In this document: in pieces, positions 52,311 to 60,563 of the stretch
How the letters are laid out: each line of letters opens with the position of its first letter
How positions within the stretch are numbered: position 1 is the first letter of the stretch
The notes under the pieces: generated by a model
Databases searched by the model: none
Told to the model about the DNA's origin: nothing
What the model saw: the letters and a program-made list of their open reading frames with translations, nothing else
Program-made: the position numbers and the translations under genes
Assembly (NCBI GenBank): GCA_959599915.1
Contig: CAUGJE010000004.1
Coordinates: forward strand, 62,001 to 126,000
Reading direction: 5' to 3'
DNA: 64,000 bases
Source of the DNA: an uncultured Collinsella sp.
GTDB lineage: Bacteria; Actinomycetota; Coriobacteriia; Coriobacteriales; Coriobacteriaceae

Positions 52311-53042
52311 CTAGTGCAGAATCTTGGACAGGAACTCGCGGCAGCGCGGGTTCTCGGGGTTATCGAAGAAGTGCTCGGGCGTGCCCTCCTCCAGGATGCG
52401 GCCGTCCTCCATAAAGATGACGCGGTCGGCCACCTGGCGCGCAAAGCCCATCTCGTGCGTCACGCAGATCATGGTGATATCCTCCTGCGCGAGCTCAATC
52501 ATAACGTCCAGGACTTCCTGGACCATCTCGGGGTCGAGCGCCGAGGTCGGCTCATCAAACAGGATGATGGGCTGCTTGGTGCACAGGGCACGGGCGATGG
52601 CGATGCGCTGCTGCTGACCACCCGAAAGGTTCTGCGGATACTCGCCGGCCTTATGCGCCATGCCAACGCGCTTGAGCGCGGCGATGGCGATCTCGGTCGC
52701 CTCCTCCTTGCTCTTCTTTTGTAGCTTGATGGGCGCGAGCGTCAGGTTGCCGAGCACCGTCATGTTGGGATACAGGTTGAACTGCTGAAACACCATGGAG
52801 CTATACTTGCGGGCCATCTCCAGGTGATTCTTTTTGGTGAGCGGCGTACCGTCGATGATGACCTCGCCCGACGTGGGCTCCTCAAGATAGTCGACGCAAC
52901 GGATGAGCGTCGACTTGCCCGAGCCGGAAGGCCCGATCATTACGAGCTTCTCGCCGCGCTTGACGGTGAGGTTGATATCTTTGAGCACATGCAGGTCGCC
53001 AAAGTACTTGTTGAGATGCTTGATCTCGATCATGTCTGCCAT
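52311..53042 (-). CDS. Polar amino-acid ABC transporter ATP-binding protein
   Basis: 243 residues. GlnQ/HisP-like: Walker A GPSGSGKST, Q-loop MVFQQFNLYPNMTVL, signature LSGGQQQRIAIARAL, Walker B ILFDEPTSALDPE, His switch VTHEMGFA. First gene of the operon, 8 nt before the binding-protein gene. AAGGGACATTC precedes ATG 53042. TACAAT (minus strand, 53078-53083) is a plausible but weak -10. Confidence 0.95.
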   Translation of the reverse strand: MADMIEIKHLNKYFGDLHVLKDINLTVKRGEKLVMIGPSGSGKSTLIRCVDYLEEPTSGEVIIDGTPLTKKNHLEMARKYSSMVFQQFNLYPNMTVLGNLTLAPIKLQKKSKEEATEIAIAALKRVGMAHKAGEYPQNLSGGQQQRIAIARALCTKQPIILFDEPTSALDPEMVQEVLDVMIELAQEDITMICVTHEMGFARQVADRVIFMEDGRILEEGTPEHFFDNPENPRCREFLSKILH

Positions 53043-53156
53043 GAATGTCCCTTCCCTGCGTTTACACGAGTTGAACTATTGTACGGAAAGAACCACGTTC
53101 CCGCAGCCCACACTACATTCCCGTAAAGAACCCGCAATCTTCCACCCACTCATTAG

Positions 53157-53229
53157 GCACTCATTGGGGACAGACTTAAATGAGCACCCAATGAGCGGGC
53201 ACTCATTTAAGTCTGTCCCCAATGAGTGC
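53157..53229. repeat. Perfect 28-bp hairpin, GTCTGTCCCC palindrome family, copy 2
   Basis: Left arm at 53157-53184 (GCACTCATTGGGGACAGACT and TAAATGAG) is the exact complement of 53202-53229. The 17-nt loop contains CCCAATGAGCGGGC. Same family as 25-84. Confidence 0.87.
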
Positions 53230-53244
53230 CCTTCAGCTGCCATC

Positions 53245-53277
53245 AAAAAAGGGGCGCGACCTCGTGGTCAGCGCCCC
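53245..53277 (-). terminator. Rho-independent terminator of yqeY
   Basis: On the minus strand the stem GGGGCGC/GCGCCCC with a 13-nt loop is followed by six T residues, 29 nt past the stop. Confidence 0.87.
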
Positions 53278-53305
53278 TCAACATCAACTATGTGTCGGCC
53301 GGCAC

Positions 53306-53749
53306 TTACGCCAATTTTGCGCCGACGATCTTTGCCGCTGCCGGCTTGTCGAAGTTGCCGCCGGTGGCCTTGCCGAGTGCGCCCATAACCTGGCCCATCT
53401 GCTTCTTGGACGTGGCGCCCAGCTCGGCGATGACCTGCTCGATCAGAGCCTCGAGCTCCTCGCCCGAAACCTGCGCGGGCAGCAGGCTCTCCAGAATCTT
53501 GACCTGCTCGGTCAGGTTGTCGGTACGCTCCTGGTCGGTGCCGGCCTTGATGGACATCTCCAGCGTCTCGCTCGTCTGCTTAATCAGACGCTTGATCATG
53601 CTGTTGACGTCTTCCTCGGTCACATCGCGACGCTCGTTGACCTCGATGTTCTTCACTTCGGCCTTAACCTGGCGAATGATGGACAGGCGAACCTTGTCCT
53701 TGGCCTTCATGGCGGCGATCATTTCCTGCTGCAGCTCTTCGTTGGTCAT
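53306..53749 (-). CDS. yqeY: GatB/YqeY domain protein
   Basis: 147 residues from ATG 53749, which has AGAGGA 7 nt upstream; a TTG two codons earlier is less likely. It matches the YqeY family throughout: AMKAKDKVRLSIIRQVKAEV, then KILESLLPAQVSGEELEAL and the closing MGQVMGALGKATGGNFD. YqeY resembles the tRNA-binding tail of GatB, but the cellular role is not well defined. Short operon-independent gene; the foldase gene lies upstream. Confidence 0.92.
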   Translation of the reverse strand: MTNEELQQEMIAAMKAKDKVRLSIIRQVKAEVKNIEVNERRDVTEEDVNSMIKRLIKQTSETLEMSIKAGTDQERTDNLTEQVKILESLLPAQVSGEELEALIEQVIAELGATSKKQMGQVMGALGKATGGNFDKPAAAKIVGAKLA

Positions 53750-53803
53750 CTGCAAATCCTCTCTAATAGCGTGGGCGGCACTCGCGCGAGCACCGCCCCA
53801 TGA

Positions 53804-55024
53804 TTACTCAGTCGTCGACGAATCGTCGGTCGAACTCTTGGTGACGCCCTTCAGGCTCACGTTATAGGGTACGTCCTTGGGCATGGGATTGACGGTGATG
53901 TCAGCATCCTTCTTGTACTGCTCTAGCCACTCGCTATACGCAGTGCTGGCCGCCTGCGTCTTCACCACGTTGGAGACGTACTTTTTGATGGCCTTGGGCA
54001 CCTGGTTGATGTCATCGACCTGATTATCGACATGGAAGTAGTCGGTGCACTTGATGATGTGATAGCCGTACGTCGACTCGACCACGTCGCTCACATCGCC
54101 CTTGTTGAGCCCCTCGAGTGCCGTCTGGTAGCTGTCGACAAAGGTGGTGAGCTTGTCCCAGCCCACGTCACCCTTCTTCTCCTTGGAGCCGGTGTCGTCG
54201 GAATACTGCTTCACGGCGTCTTCAAAGCTCAGCTCGCCGGAGTTGATCTTGTTCAGGCACTCCTGCGCCTTAGCCTTGGCGGCAGCCTTGTCCTCATCGG
54301 ACGCATCGGAATCAACCTTGATCAGGATGTTCGACGAGCGGCGGGCATCGTTGTACTTCGACAGGTTCTCGTTGATGTAATCGACGATCTCGCTGTCCTT
54401 GGGCTTGCTGGTGGGCGCCACGGCATCTTTGAGCTTTTGCTGCGCCAGGCTCTCCTTGAGCGAGCTCTTATAGGTGTCCTCGGTGTAGCCGTAGGTCTTA
54501 AGGGTCTTCTTAAAGGTCTTGGCGCCGCCCGCGCTCTTGCATGCGTCCTTCCAAGCCTTCTCGACCTCCTCGTCCGACACCGTCACGCCGTTCTCCTTCT
54601 GTGCCTGTTGAAGCAGAATCTGCTGCGTGTAGGAGTCGATGAGTTGCTTGCGGTACTTCTTGGGCGTGAGGTCGTTGTCGACCAGGTACTGCGCCCAGTC
54701 CTTGTCATTGGTGTAGCCGTAGGACGTGCGCATGCTCATGATCTGCTTGGTCACGGTGTCCTCGGTGAGGTTGGTGCCGTTGATAGTGGCAGCTACACCG
54801 CCGGTAAGCTTGTAGCCCGAGGTATCCTCTGCCTGCGACATCAGGCCGGAGCACGCCATGGCCGAGACGGAAAGCAGCATTGCCAGCACGCCGATGACCA
54901 CCAGAACGATCTTGACGGTCTTGGACACGCGGGTCTTGCGCTGCTTCTTGCGAGAGCTGGAGGCGGCGCGAGCCTGCTGCTCGGGCGTCGGCTCGGGTGC
55001 GGGGTTCTTTTTCTTATTTGCCAT
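53804..55024 (-). CDS. PrsA/SurA-like membrane-anchored parvulin isomerase
   Basis: 406 residues from ATG 55024 (GAAAGG at 6 nt). A cytoplasmic Lys/Ala/Pro-rich start (about 1-40) precedes a membrane helix (about 40-60, KIVLVVIGVLAMLLSVSAM). SurA N-like helices follow (about 95-230, KQIMSMRTSYGYTNDKD). The parvulin domain (about 235-330) has SSNILIKVD, GELSFEDAVKQYSDD, KGDVGWDKL and GYHIIKCTD. The C-terminal 75 residues are Lys/Asp-rich. It probably folds exported proteins, such as the large surface proteins here, on the outer face of the membrane. A Cys follows the helix (MACSGL), so a lipoprotein form is possible but the lipobox is poor. Confidence 0.88.
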   Translation of the reverse strand: MANKKKNPAPEPTPEQQARAASSSRKKQRKTRVSKTVKIVLVVIGVLAMLLSVSAMACSGLMSQAEDTSGYKLTGGVAATINGTNLTEDTVTKQIMSMRTSYGYTNDKDWAQYLVDNDLTPKKYRKQLIDSYTQQILLQQAQKENGVTVSDEEVEKAWKDACKSAGGAKTFKKTLKTYGYTEDTYKSSLKESLAQQKLKDAVAPTSKPKDSEIVDYINENLSKYNDARRSSNILIKVDSDASDEDKAAAKAKAQECLNKINSGELSFEDAVKQYSDDTGSKEKKGDVGWDKLTTFVDSYQTALEGLNKGDVSDVVESTYGYHIIKCTDYFHVDNQVDDINQVPKAIKKYVSNVVKTQAASTAYSEWLEQYKKDADITVNPMPKDVPYNVSLKGVTKSSTDDSSTTE

Positions 55025-55100
55025 AGTTGGCCTTTCGCATAACGAATCGAACAAACGCCATTGTGTCACAACGCAGCCCCCGCGACAAAGGGGCAACCCT

Positions 55101-55154
55101 GGCACTTGGGGACGTTCCTTTTCTGCCGGCAGTTAGGGACAGTCCCCAAGTGCC
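55101..55154. repeat. Palindrome, GGCACTTGGGGAC arms
   Basis: Left arm GGCACTTGGGGAC (55101-55113) and right arm GTCCCCAAGTGCC (55142-55154) are perfect complements around an inner CTGCCGGCAG stem. It is related to the TCCCCAAGTGCC half at about 102-114 and to the GTCTGTCCCC family. It lies just after the PTS IIA stop. Confidence 0.72.
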
Positions 55155-55158
55155 GGCT

Positions 55159-55623
55159 TTAAAAGTGGCGGCGGATGGCGTCGACCATGCCTTGGGGCGT
55201 GGTCTGGCCGAGCACATCGGCTGCGACGTCCGCGTCCATAAAGATATTCATGAGCGCTTGCAGGGCCTCGACCTGGCCGCCCGGCTCGGCAATACCCAAA
55301 TTGATGACGATCTGCGCCGGCACGGGGGCACCCATGCCGGCCATAGCATTGAACGTCACGGGCGCGGCGGGCTTTACCACCGCGATATAGGGCTTGGCCA
55401 CAAACCCCGGGTCGGTGTGTGGGATGGCGATGTTGGCCGCCGGCATGGCAAGGCCCGTGGGATAGGCATCCTCGCGCGTGCGGACGGCGTCGAGCCAACC
55501 GGTGCAGATGTAGCCGCGTGGGGCAAGTTCGCCTTCGAGTCGCGCAAACACCTCGGCGGGCGTCGCGCACTCCCAATCAAAAAACACCAGCTCAGGCGTA
55601 AACAGTGCTTCGTTATCCGCCAT
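55159..55623 (-). CDS. Orphan PTS EIIA component, Fru/Mtl/Gat-like
   Basis: 154 residues from ATG 55623 (GGAGG 5 nt upstream; the longer frame from 55737 is not supported and overlaps the PIN gene). PTS_EIIA_2 features: ELAPRGYICTGWLDAVRTRE, the phospho-accepting His in NIAIPHTDPGFV, and PVTFNAMAGMGAPVPAQIVI. EIIA takes phosphate from HPr and passes it to EIIB. No EIIB or EIIC gene is adjacent, so it is either a shared subunit for a remote permease or regulatory. Confidence 0.86.
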   Translation of the reverse strand: MADNEALFTPELVFFDWECATPAEVFARLEGELAPRGYICTGWLDAVRTREDAYPTGLAMPAANIAIPHTDPGFVAKPYIAVVKPAAPVTFNAMAGMGAPVPAQIVINLGIAEPGGQVEALQALMNIFMDADVAADVLGQTTPQGMVDAIRRHF

Positions 55624-55688
55624 ACCGTCCTCCAAAGTTGCATGAGGGCCACAATGCTCAATATGATAGCGAAACGGGGTATGCAAGG

Positions 55689-56156
55689 TTAGCCGAGGAT
55701 CCCGATGAGCTCGAGTGCGCGCGCGGGCGTCAAGCATACCTCGGGCATCGTCTCCAACATGCGTCGGTCGCTCGTGACTACGTAGTCAACATCCGCCGTA
55801 TCGCCCGAGGCGATAATGAGATTGTCCTCGAGGTCCGGCATGCGCTTGCCAAGCATGCGCGCCATCTCGCACTCCGCCATCGAAAGCGGGGAAGCCGTTG
55901 CCACCTGCATCATATGCTCGACGCATGCCCATGCAGCCGGACCGAACGAAGCGTTAATCCCATTCACATTCCGTCGAGCTAGACGCCGAGGCAAGATGTA
56001 GAACACGTCCTTTGCCGTCGTTGGCGCGTACAGAAGGTCGATCTTTCCCGCTTCGGCCAGTTCAACCAATCTTCTCACGTTGTCGAATGCGCCCTCTTGC
56101 AGGTAGTAATCAAGCCAAACATTCGTGTCCACCAAGAGCCGCTTTGCCTCGATCAT
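55689..56156 (-). CDS. PIN-domain toxin (VapC-like)
   Basis: 155 residues from ATG 56156, which overlaps the antitoxin stop (ATGA); the longer TTG reading is rejected. PIN nuclease acids are placed as expected: VDTNVWLDYY (Asp), AECEMARMLGKRMPDLEDNL (Glu and Asp), and VTSDRRM (Asp). Such proteins cut RNA and are held by the antitoxin encoded just upstream. The gene's end lies about 65 nt from the PTS IIA start; both are on the minus strand. Possibly a chromosomal type II toxin-antitoxin system. Confidence 0.85.
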   Translation of the reverse strand: MIEAKRLLVDTNVWLDYYLQEGAFDNVRRLVELAEAGKIDLLYAPTTAKDVFYILPRRLARRNVNGINASFGPAAWACVEHMMQVATASPLSMAECEMARMLGKRMPDLEDNLIIASGDTADVDYVVTSDRRMLETMPEVCLTPARALELIGILG

Positions 56157-56497
56157 CGGCAATTCGCCTCGATGTCGGCAATCATCGCGTCATACATATC
56201 ATCTCGTACGGCATCCCAGTCTTCCGCAGATGATCCACCTGGCGCAAAATCCGAAGCGCTTAGCCCCAACGAGGAAAAAGCTAGGCCACACCCCTGCTCG
56301 GCCAGGCTCTCCGCACGGGGCGCCTCGCGCTTATCCGCCACCATAAATCCCGGCAACGTTTGATGCTCGACAAGATAGACCCAAAGCGCACGAATAGCAT
56401 CGCTCGCCCCCAATCCATTGCGAGTTAGGACCGCGTCGCCACCAGCCTTGAGCATAGGATCGATTCGCGTGTTGAGCTGCACCGTTGCTGTACCCAT
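56153..56497 (-). CDS. RelB/DinJ-like antitoxin
   Basis: 114 residues. The start TVQLNTRIDPMLKAGGDAVL followed by GLGASDAIRALWVYLVEHQT is the ribbon-helix-helix DNA-binding domain of the RelB/DinJ type. A disordered C-terminal half (about 60-114) presumably wraps the toxin. GAGAGGAG precedes ATG 56497. ATGA overlap with the PIN toxin. Mixed pairing, RelB-type antitoxin with PIN toxin, is seen in many genomes. The dimer probably represses its own operon; no clear operator palindrome was found. Confidence 0.85.
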   Translation of the reverse strand: MGTATVQLNTRIDPMLKAGGDAVLTRNGLGASDAIRALWVYLVEHQTLPGFMVADKREAPRAESLAEQGCGLAFSSLGLSASDFAPGGSSAEDWDAVRDDMYDAMIADIEANCR

Positions 56498-56550
56498 AGC
56501 GGCTCCTCTCTATCTGCTAGCAGTATAGCAAACATGAAAGGCCACGCAAA

Positions 56551-56580
56551 AGGGCCCCGCCCGCACACGGACGAGGCCCT
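56551..56580 (-). terminator. Rho-independent terminator of purMN
   Basis: Minus-strand stem AGGGCCTCGTCCG with CGGGCGGGGCCCT (two mismatches), 4-nt loop, then TTTT. It lies about 70 nt past the purN stop. Confidence 0.75.
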
Positions 56581-56648
56581 ATCAGATTTCTTGGTTCTGA
56601 TGAAGCTTTTACATCTCAAGGAAACCAAGGAGACCCTTTTTCAAGCGA

Positions 56649-57347
56649 CTAGCGCGCCGGGTCAACTGCCACCTTGCCGTTCTCCAGCACGTGGATGCGA
56701 CCGTCGGCGAGCATTTGCACGACCTCGGGATACAGCACGTGCTCAATCGCGTGGATGTGCTCCTCGAGCGTGTCGACATCCCAGCCCTCCTCAACAGCCA
56801 GCGCACGCTGGGCGATGATGGGGCCGTTGTCGTAGATCTCGTTGGCAAAGTGCACGGTCACGCCGGTCACCTTGACGCCGCGGGCAAACGCATCGTCAAT
56901 CGCGTGGGCACCGGTAAAGCTCGGCAGCAGGGCCGGGTGCAGGTTGACCACACGGTTGGGGAACGCCGCCAGCAGCGGTGTATGCACCATGCGCATGTAG
57001 CCGGCCATGACCACATACTCGCAGCCGCGCTCGAGAAGCTCGTGCGCGATGATCTCGTCGGCGGCAATAGGGTCGGCGTAGACATCCTTGGACAGCGTAA
57101 GCGTCTGGATGCCCGCACGCTCTGCACGTTGCAGACCCTTGGCCGAAGGACGGCTCGACACCACAAGCTCAATAGAAGCGTTGAGCTTGCCGGCGGCAAT
57201 CAGATCGATCAGCGCTTGCAGGTTGGTACCCGAACCGCTGATGAGCACACCGATCTTGAGCGGCTCAGCCGTATCGGTGCCAGTCGGACGGGTATAGGGC
57301 ACAAAGTCCAGGCCCTCGGCAGCAGCCATCTGCTCGTTAGCGCTCAT
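56649..57347 (-). CDS. purN: Phosphoribosylglycinamide formyltransferase
   Basis: 232 residues. Conserved GVLISGSGTNLQALID, AGYMRMVHTPLL, NLHPALLPSFTGAHAIDDA with catalytic Asn/His, and GVTVHFANEIYDNGPII. It uses 10-formyl-THF to formylate GAR. About 30 residues precede the usual start (MSANEQMAAAEGLDFVPYTR). It overlaps the purM stop by 11 nt, so purM and purN are coupled. Ends near the terminator at 56551-56580. Confidence 0.95.
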   Translation of the reverse strand: MSANEQMAAAEGLDFVPYTRPTGTDTAEPLKIGVLISGSGTNLQALIDLIAAGKLNASIELVVSSRPSAKGLQRAERAGIQTLTLSKDVYADPIAADEIIAHELLERGCEYVVMAGYMRMVHTPLLAAFPNRVVNLHPALLPSFTGAHAIDDAFARGVKVTGVTVHFANEIYDNGPIIAQRALAVEEGWDVDTLEEHIHAIEHVLYPEVVQMLADGRIHVLENGKVAVDPAR

Positions 57348-58440
57348 CGGAGTACACGACCTTACCGGAACCCTCGACGCACTCGCCCACGCGGAACGGC
57401 TTCTCGCCCAGCGCGACCAGTGCCTCGGTCACGGCGGCCTCGTCCTCGGGGGCGACGATCAGACACAGGCCGACGCCCATGTTGAAGGTCTTGCATGCCT
57501 CGTTGGGCGCAAGCTCGGCCTGGCGCGACACGTAGGTGATGACGGGCGGAACGTCCCAACCCATCTCGGCACCGTTGCGGGTGACCACGGCGTCGACGTC
57601 ATCGGCGAGCGCACGGTTGAGGTTCTCGGTAATACCGCCGCCAGTGATGTGGGCGATGGCGTGCACGTTGGCGCCGCCGCGCAGCAGCTCCAGGATCGGC
57701 TTGACGTAGATGCGCGTGGGGGCCAACAGAGCGTCTGCCAGCGATGCACCGCCGAGCTCCTCGAGCGGACGGCTCAGCTCCTCGGCCTTAGCGACGGCCT
57801 CGGGCGTGCCCGGCTTAACGCCGTCGACGCCAATGACCTTACGCACGAGCGAGTAGCCGTTGGAGTGCACGCCGGTGGAAGGCAGGCCCAGGATCACATC
57901 GCCCGGGCGGACGTTTGCGGGGTCGAGCATCTTGGGACGGTCGACGACGCCCACGGTAAATCCGGCAAGGTCGTAGTCGGCAGGAGCCATGACGCCCGGG
58001 TGCTCGGCCATCTCACCGCCCACGAGCGCGCAGCCCGCGAGCTTGCAGCCGTCGGCCACACCCTTGATAATCTTTGCCATGTGCTCGGCCTCGATGTGAC
58101 CGATGGCAACGTAGTCCAGGAAGAACAGCGGCTCGGCGCCCGAAGCCAGAATATCGTTGACGCACATAGCGACCAGGTCCTGGCCAACCGTCTCGTGACG
58201 GTCCATGATCTGGGCGAGCACGAGCTTGGTGCCCACGCCGTCGGTACCGCTAATCAGGATCGGGTCTTCCATATCCTTGAGCGCGGCGGCCGAGAACAGG
58301 CCGCCAAAGCCGCCGATGCCACCGATAACCTCGGAACGGTTAGTGTCCTTGACCATCTGCTTAATCGCGTCGACGGCGCGACCGCCCTCGGCGGTGTCGA
58401 CGCCGGCGTCCTCGTACGTCACATGCTTGCTGTCGCTCAT
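57337..58440 (-). CDS. purM: Phosphoribosylformylglycinamidine cyclo-ligase
   Basis: 367 residues. AIRS synthase features: GGIGGFGGLFS, DGVGTKLVLA, VMCVND-like AMCVNDILASGAEPLFFLDY, GGEMAEHPGV, GLPSTGVHSNGYSLVRKV, and HITGGGITENLNR. It catalyses ATP-dependent closure of FGAM to AIR. It precedes purN in the operon. purF lies further upstream and is separated by a gap with an AACCTACCAAAATAAACCTG half element. Confidence 0.96.
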   Translation of the reverse strand: MSDSKHVTYEDAGVDTAEGGRAVDAIKQMVKDTNRSEVIGGIGGFGGLFSAAALKDMEDPILISGTDGVGTKLVLAQIMDRHETVGQDLVAMCVNDILASGAEPLFFLDYVAIGHIEAEHMAKIIKGVADGCKLAGCALVGGEMAEHPGVMAPADYDLAGFTVGVVDRPKMLDPANVRPGDVILGLPSTGVHSNGYSLVRKVIGVDGVKPGTPEAVAKAEELSRPLEELGGASLADALLAPTRIYVKPILELLRGGANVHAIAHITGGGITENLNRALADDVDAVVTRNGAEMGWDVPPVITYVSRQAELAPNEACKTFNMGVGLCLIVAPEDEAAVTEALVALGEKPFRVGECVEGSGKVVYSDER

Positions 58441-58559
58441 CTGAGCCTTCCTCTCCCACTACCGTGGCGCCGCACGGGCGCCAAACGGTGCTCATAGTTG
58501 CGTTCATTTCGGCGCGCGCCATAACAGCACGCGCCGTCATATCAACAAAACAGCAGGTG

Positions 58560-58600
58560 AAACCTACCAAAATAAACCTGTCCCTACATGGCAGGTTTTA
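58560..58600. repeat. Half copy of the AACCTACCAAAATAAACCTG element
   Basis: AAACCTACCAAAATAAACCT then GTCCCTACATGGCAGGTTT overlaps the end of purF by a few bases. AAACCTACC pairs with GGCAGGTTT as a short stem. Same family as 46163-46343. Confidence 0.65.
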
Positions 58601-60268
58601 GGCCTCGCCGTGCTCCTCTTCCCAGCTGCGGTCGACATATTTCTCGACCACGGCGTCGTCGTCAAAGTGCAGCGGCTTGTCCAGGTTGCGGGGCTTAAAG
58701 CCCTCCATGAACTTGTCACGGCCAAAGCTCTCGGGAATCGCCACGGGATAGCGGCCGGTAAAGCACGCGTCGCAGTAGCCGCCCTTGGGCATGACCTTCA
58801 GCAGACCCTCAACCGAAAGGAAGGCCAGCGAATCAGCGCCAATGTACTCGCAAATCTCGTCGACCGTCTTGTTGGCGCTGATAAGCTGCGACTGCACGTC
58901 GGTATCGATACCATAGAAGCACGGCCAGATGACCTCGGGCGAGTTGATGCGGATATGAATCTCCTTGGCGCCGGCGTTGCGCAGCATCTTGACGAGCTGC
59001 ACCATGGTGGTGCCGCGCACGATGGAGTCGTCGATGACGACCAGGCGCTTGCCCTCGATGTTGTCGCGCAGCGGGTTGAGTTTCATACGCACGCCCATGG
59101 CGCGCAGCTCCTGCGTGGGCTCGATAAACGTACGGCCCACGTAGCGGTTCTTGATAAGGCCCTCGCCAAAGGGAATGCCGCTCTCGTGCGAATAGCCCTC
59201 CGCGGGCGGCAGGCCGGAGTCGGGCACGCCGATGACCAGGTCGGCCTCGACAGGCTCCTCATGTGCCAGCTGACGACCCATGTCGTAACGGCAGGCATAG
59301 ACGCTCTTGCCGTTCATGATGGAGTCGGGGCGGGCGAAGTAGACCTGCTCAAAGATGCAGTTTGCGGGCTCTTCGGCGGCAGGCACGCCCTGCTCGGATA
59401 CCAGACCATCGGCGCTGATGCGCAAGATCTCGCCGGGACGGACGTCACGGACGTACTCGGCACCCACGATGTCGAGTGCGCAGGTCTCGGAGGCAACGAC
59501 CCAGCCGCCGGCGCGCGTGACACGGACGGAGGAGTCGACCGTCGCGGCGCCGTCCTGCGACGGCAGCTGCGAAACGGATGCGGCATCGGCCTGATCCAGG
59601 CCCTCGTCCACCAGCTTGCCCAGCACGAGCGGGCGAATGCCGTGCGGATCGCGGAATGCGTAGAGCGCCTGCTCGTTGATGAGCGTCATGGCGTAGCCGC
59701 CGCGCACGAGCTCCATGGTCTTGCGAATGCCCTCGCGCAGATGACCCGTACGCTGGGTAAAGTAGCCGATAAGCTTGGTCGCGACCTCGGAATCCGAATT
59801 GGAGAGGAACGGCACGCCCAGCTCGATCAGCTGGCGGCGCAGCTCGTCGGTGTTGACCAGAGTGCCGTTGTGCGCGAGCGCGATAATGACGCTGTTGATA
59901 GTAGAAAGATGCGGCTGCGAGGCTTCCCAGCTCTTGGCACCGGCGGTGCCATAGCGCACGTGGCCCACGGCCAGCTGACCGGAGAGCGTCGACAGGTCGG
60001 CGTTGGAGAACACGCGATCGAGCAGTCCCAGGTCCTTGCGAACCATAACCGTGCCGCCATCACCCACGGCGATTCCCGCCGATTCCTGGCCGCGATGCTG
60101 TAGCGCGCGCAGACCAAAGTACGTCAGTCGAGCCACGTCGCGATCGGGCGCCCACACACCAAAAATGCCGCATTCCTCATGCAGCTGGTCGGAGTCCAGA
60201 TCATACGTCGACATGGTCTTCACCTGTCCCGCGGCGCGCTCGGCCGCGTGGATGGTTTCTTGAGACAT
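58598..60268 (-). CDS. purF: Amidophosphoribosyltransferase
   Basis: 556 residues. A 32-residue leader ends before Cys33 in EECGIFGV, the N-terminal nucleophile of the glutaminase after propeptide cleavage. GLRALQHRGQESAGIAV and AHNGTLVN are glutaminase motifs. VVIDDSIVRGTTM is the PRPP-binding motif. Cys residues near the C-terminus (YCDACFTGRYP) fit the Fe-S type of Bacillus PurF. It commits PRPP to purine synthesis and is the step after prs. A -10 TATAAT (60310-60315, minus) lies 40 nt upstream. Confidence 0.96.
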   Translation of the reverse strand: MSQETIHAAERAAGQVKTMSTYDLDSDQLHEECGIFGVWAPDRDVARLTYFGLRALQHRGQESAGIAVGDGGTVMVRKDLGLLDRVFSNADLSTLSGQLAVGHVRYGTAGAKSWEASQPHLSTINSVIIALAHNGTLVNTDELRRQLIELGVPFLSNSDSEVATKLIGYFTQRTGHLREGIRKTMELVRGGYAMTLINEQALYAFRDPHGIRPLVLGKLVDEGLDQADAASVSQLPSQDGAATVDSSVRVTRAGGWVVASETCALDIVGAEYVRDVRPGEILRISADGLVSEQGVPAAEEPANCIFEQVYFARPDSIMNGKSVYACRYDMGRQLAHEEPVEADLVIGVPDSGLPPAEGYSHESGIPFGEGLIKNRYVGRTFIEPTQELRAMGVRMKLNPLRDNIEGKRLVVIDDSIVRGTTMVQLVKMLRNAGAKEIHIRINSPEVIWPCFYGIDTDVQSQLISANKTVDEICEYIGADSLAFLSVEGLLKVMPKGGYCDACFTGRYPVAIPESFGRDKFMEGFKPRNLDKPLHFDDDAVVEKYVDRSWEEEHGEA

Positions 60269-60309
60269 GGCATCCCCTCAGAGCCTCGTTATTTGGCGTT
60301 ACCTGCCCT

Positions 60310-60315
60310 ATTATA
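60310..60315 (-). promoter_or_regulatory. Candidate -10 box of purF
   Basis: TATAAT on the minus strand, about 42 nt upstream of the purF start. No good -35 at 17 nt. A purine riboswitch was sought in the 40-nt leader but there is too little room. Confidence 0.5.
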
Positions 60316-60508
60316 CGCACGGCAAGACAAGCACTCCCGCGCATGAACAGCGCTTTTTAAAAGCCCACCGAGCTTATAATCCGTTTTGCAGCCAAACATT
60401 TTATTGGGCAACCGCCTCGGGGCCGACGATCCCGCATACTTTCGTTACGACGCGTCTCGCCCGCCGTTGGGGCTTGCATTGTTGCAATTGGGACGTTCGT
60501 CCTGTCTT

Positions 60509-60537
60509 TTGGCAGGTCGGCGGCGTATCCTTATAAC
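60509..60537 (+). promoter_or_regulatory. Promoter of the CmpB-type membrane protein gene
   Basis: TTGGCA (60509-60514), 17-nt spacer, TATAAC (60532-60537), followed by ribosome site AAAGG and ATG 60564. A further TATAAT is at 60375-60380 with a poor -35. Confidence 0.65.
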
Positions 60538-60563
60538 CTACAACAAAGCGAGAAAGGTTCTGT

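Noticed and set aside
60269..60310. Purine riboswitch upstream of purF
   Set aside because: The leader after the -10 box is too short and shows no conserved three-way junction.
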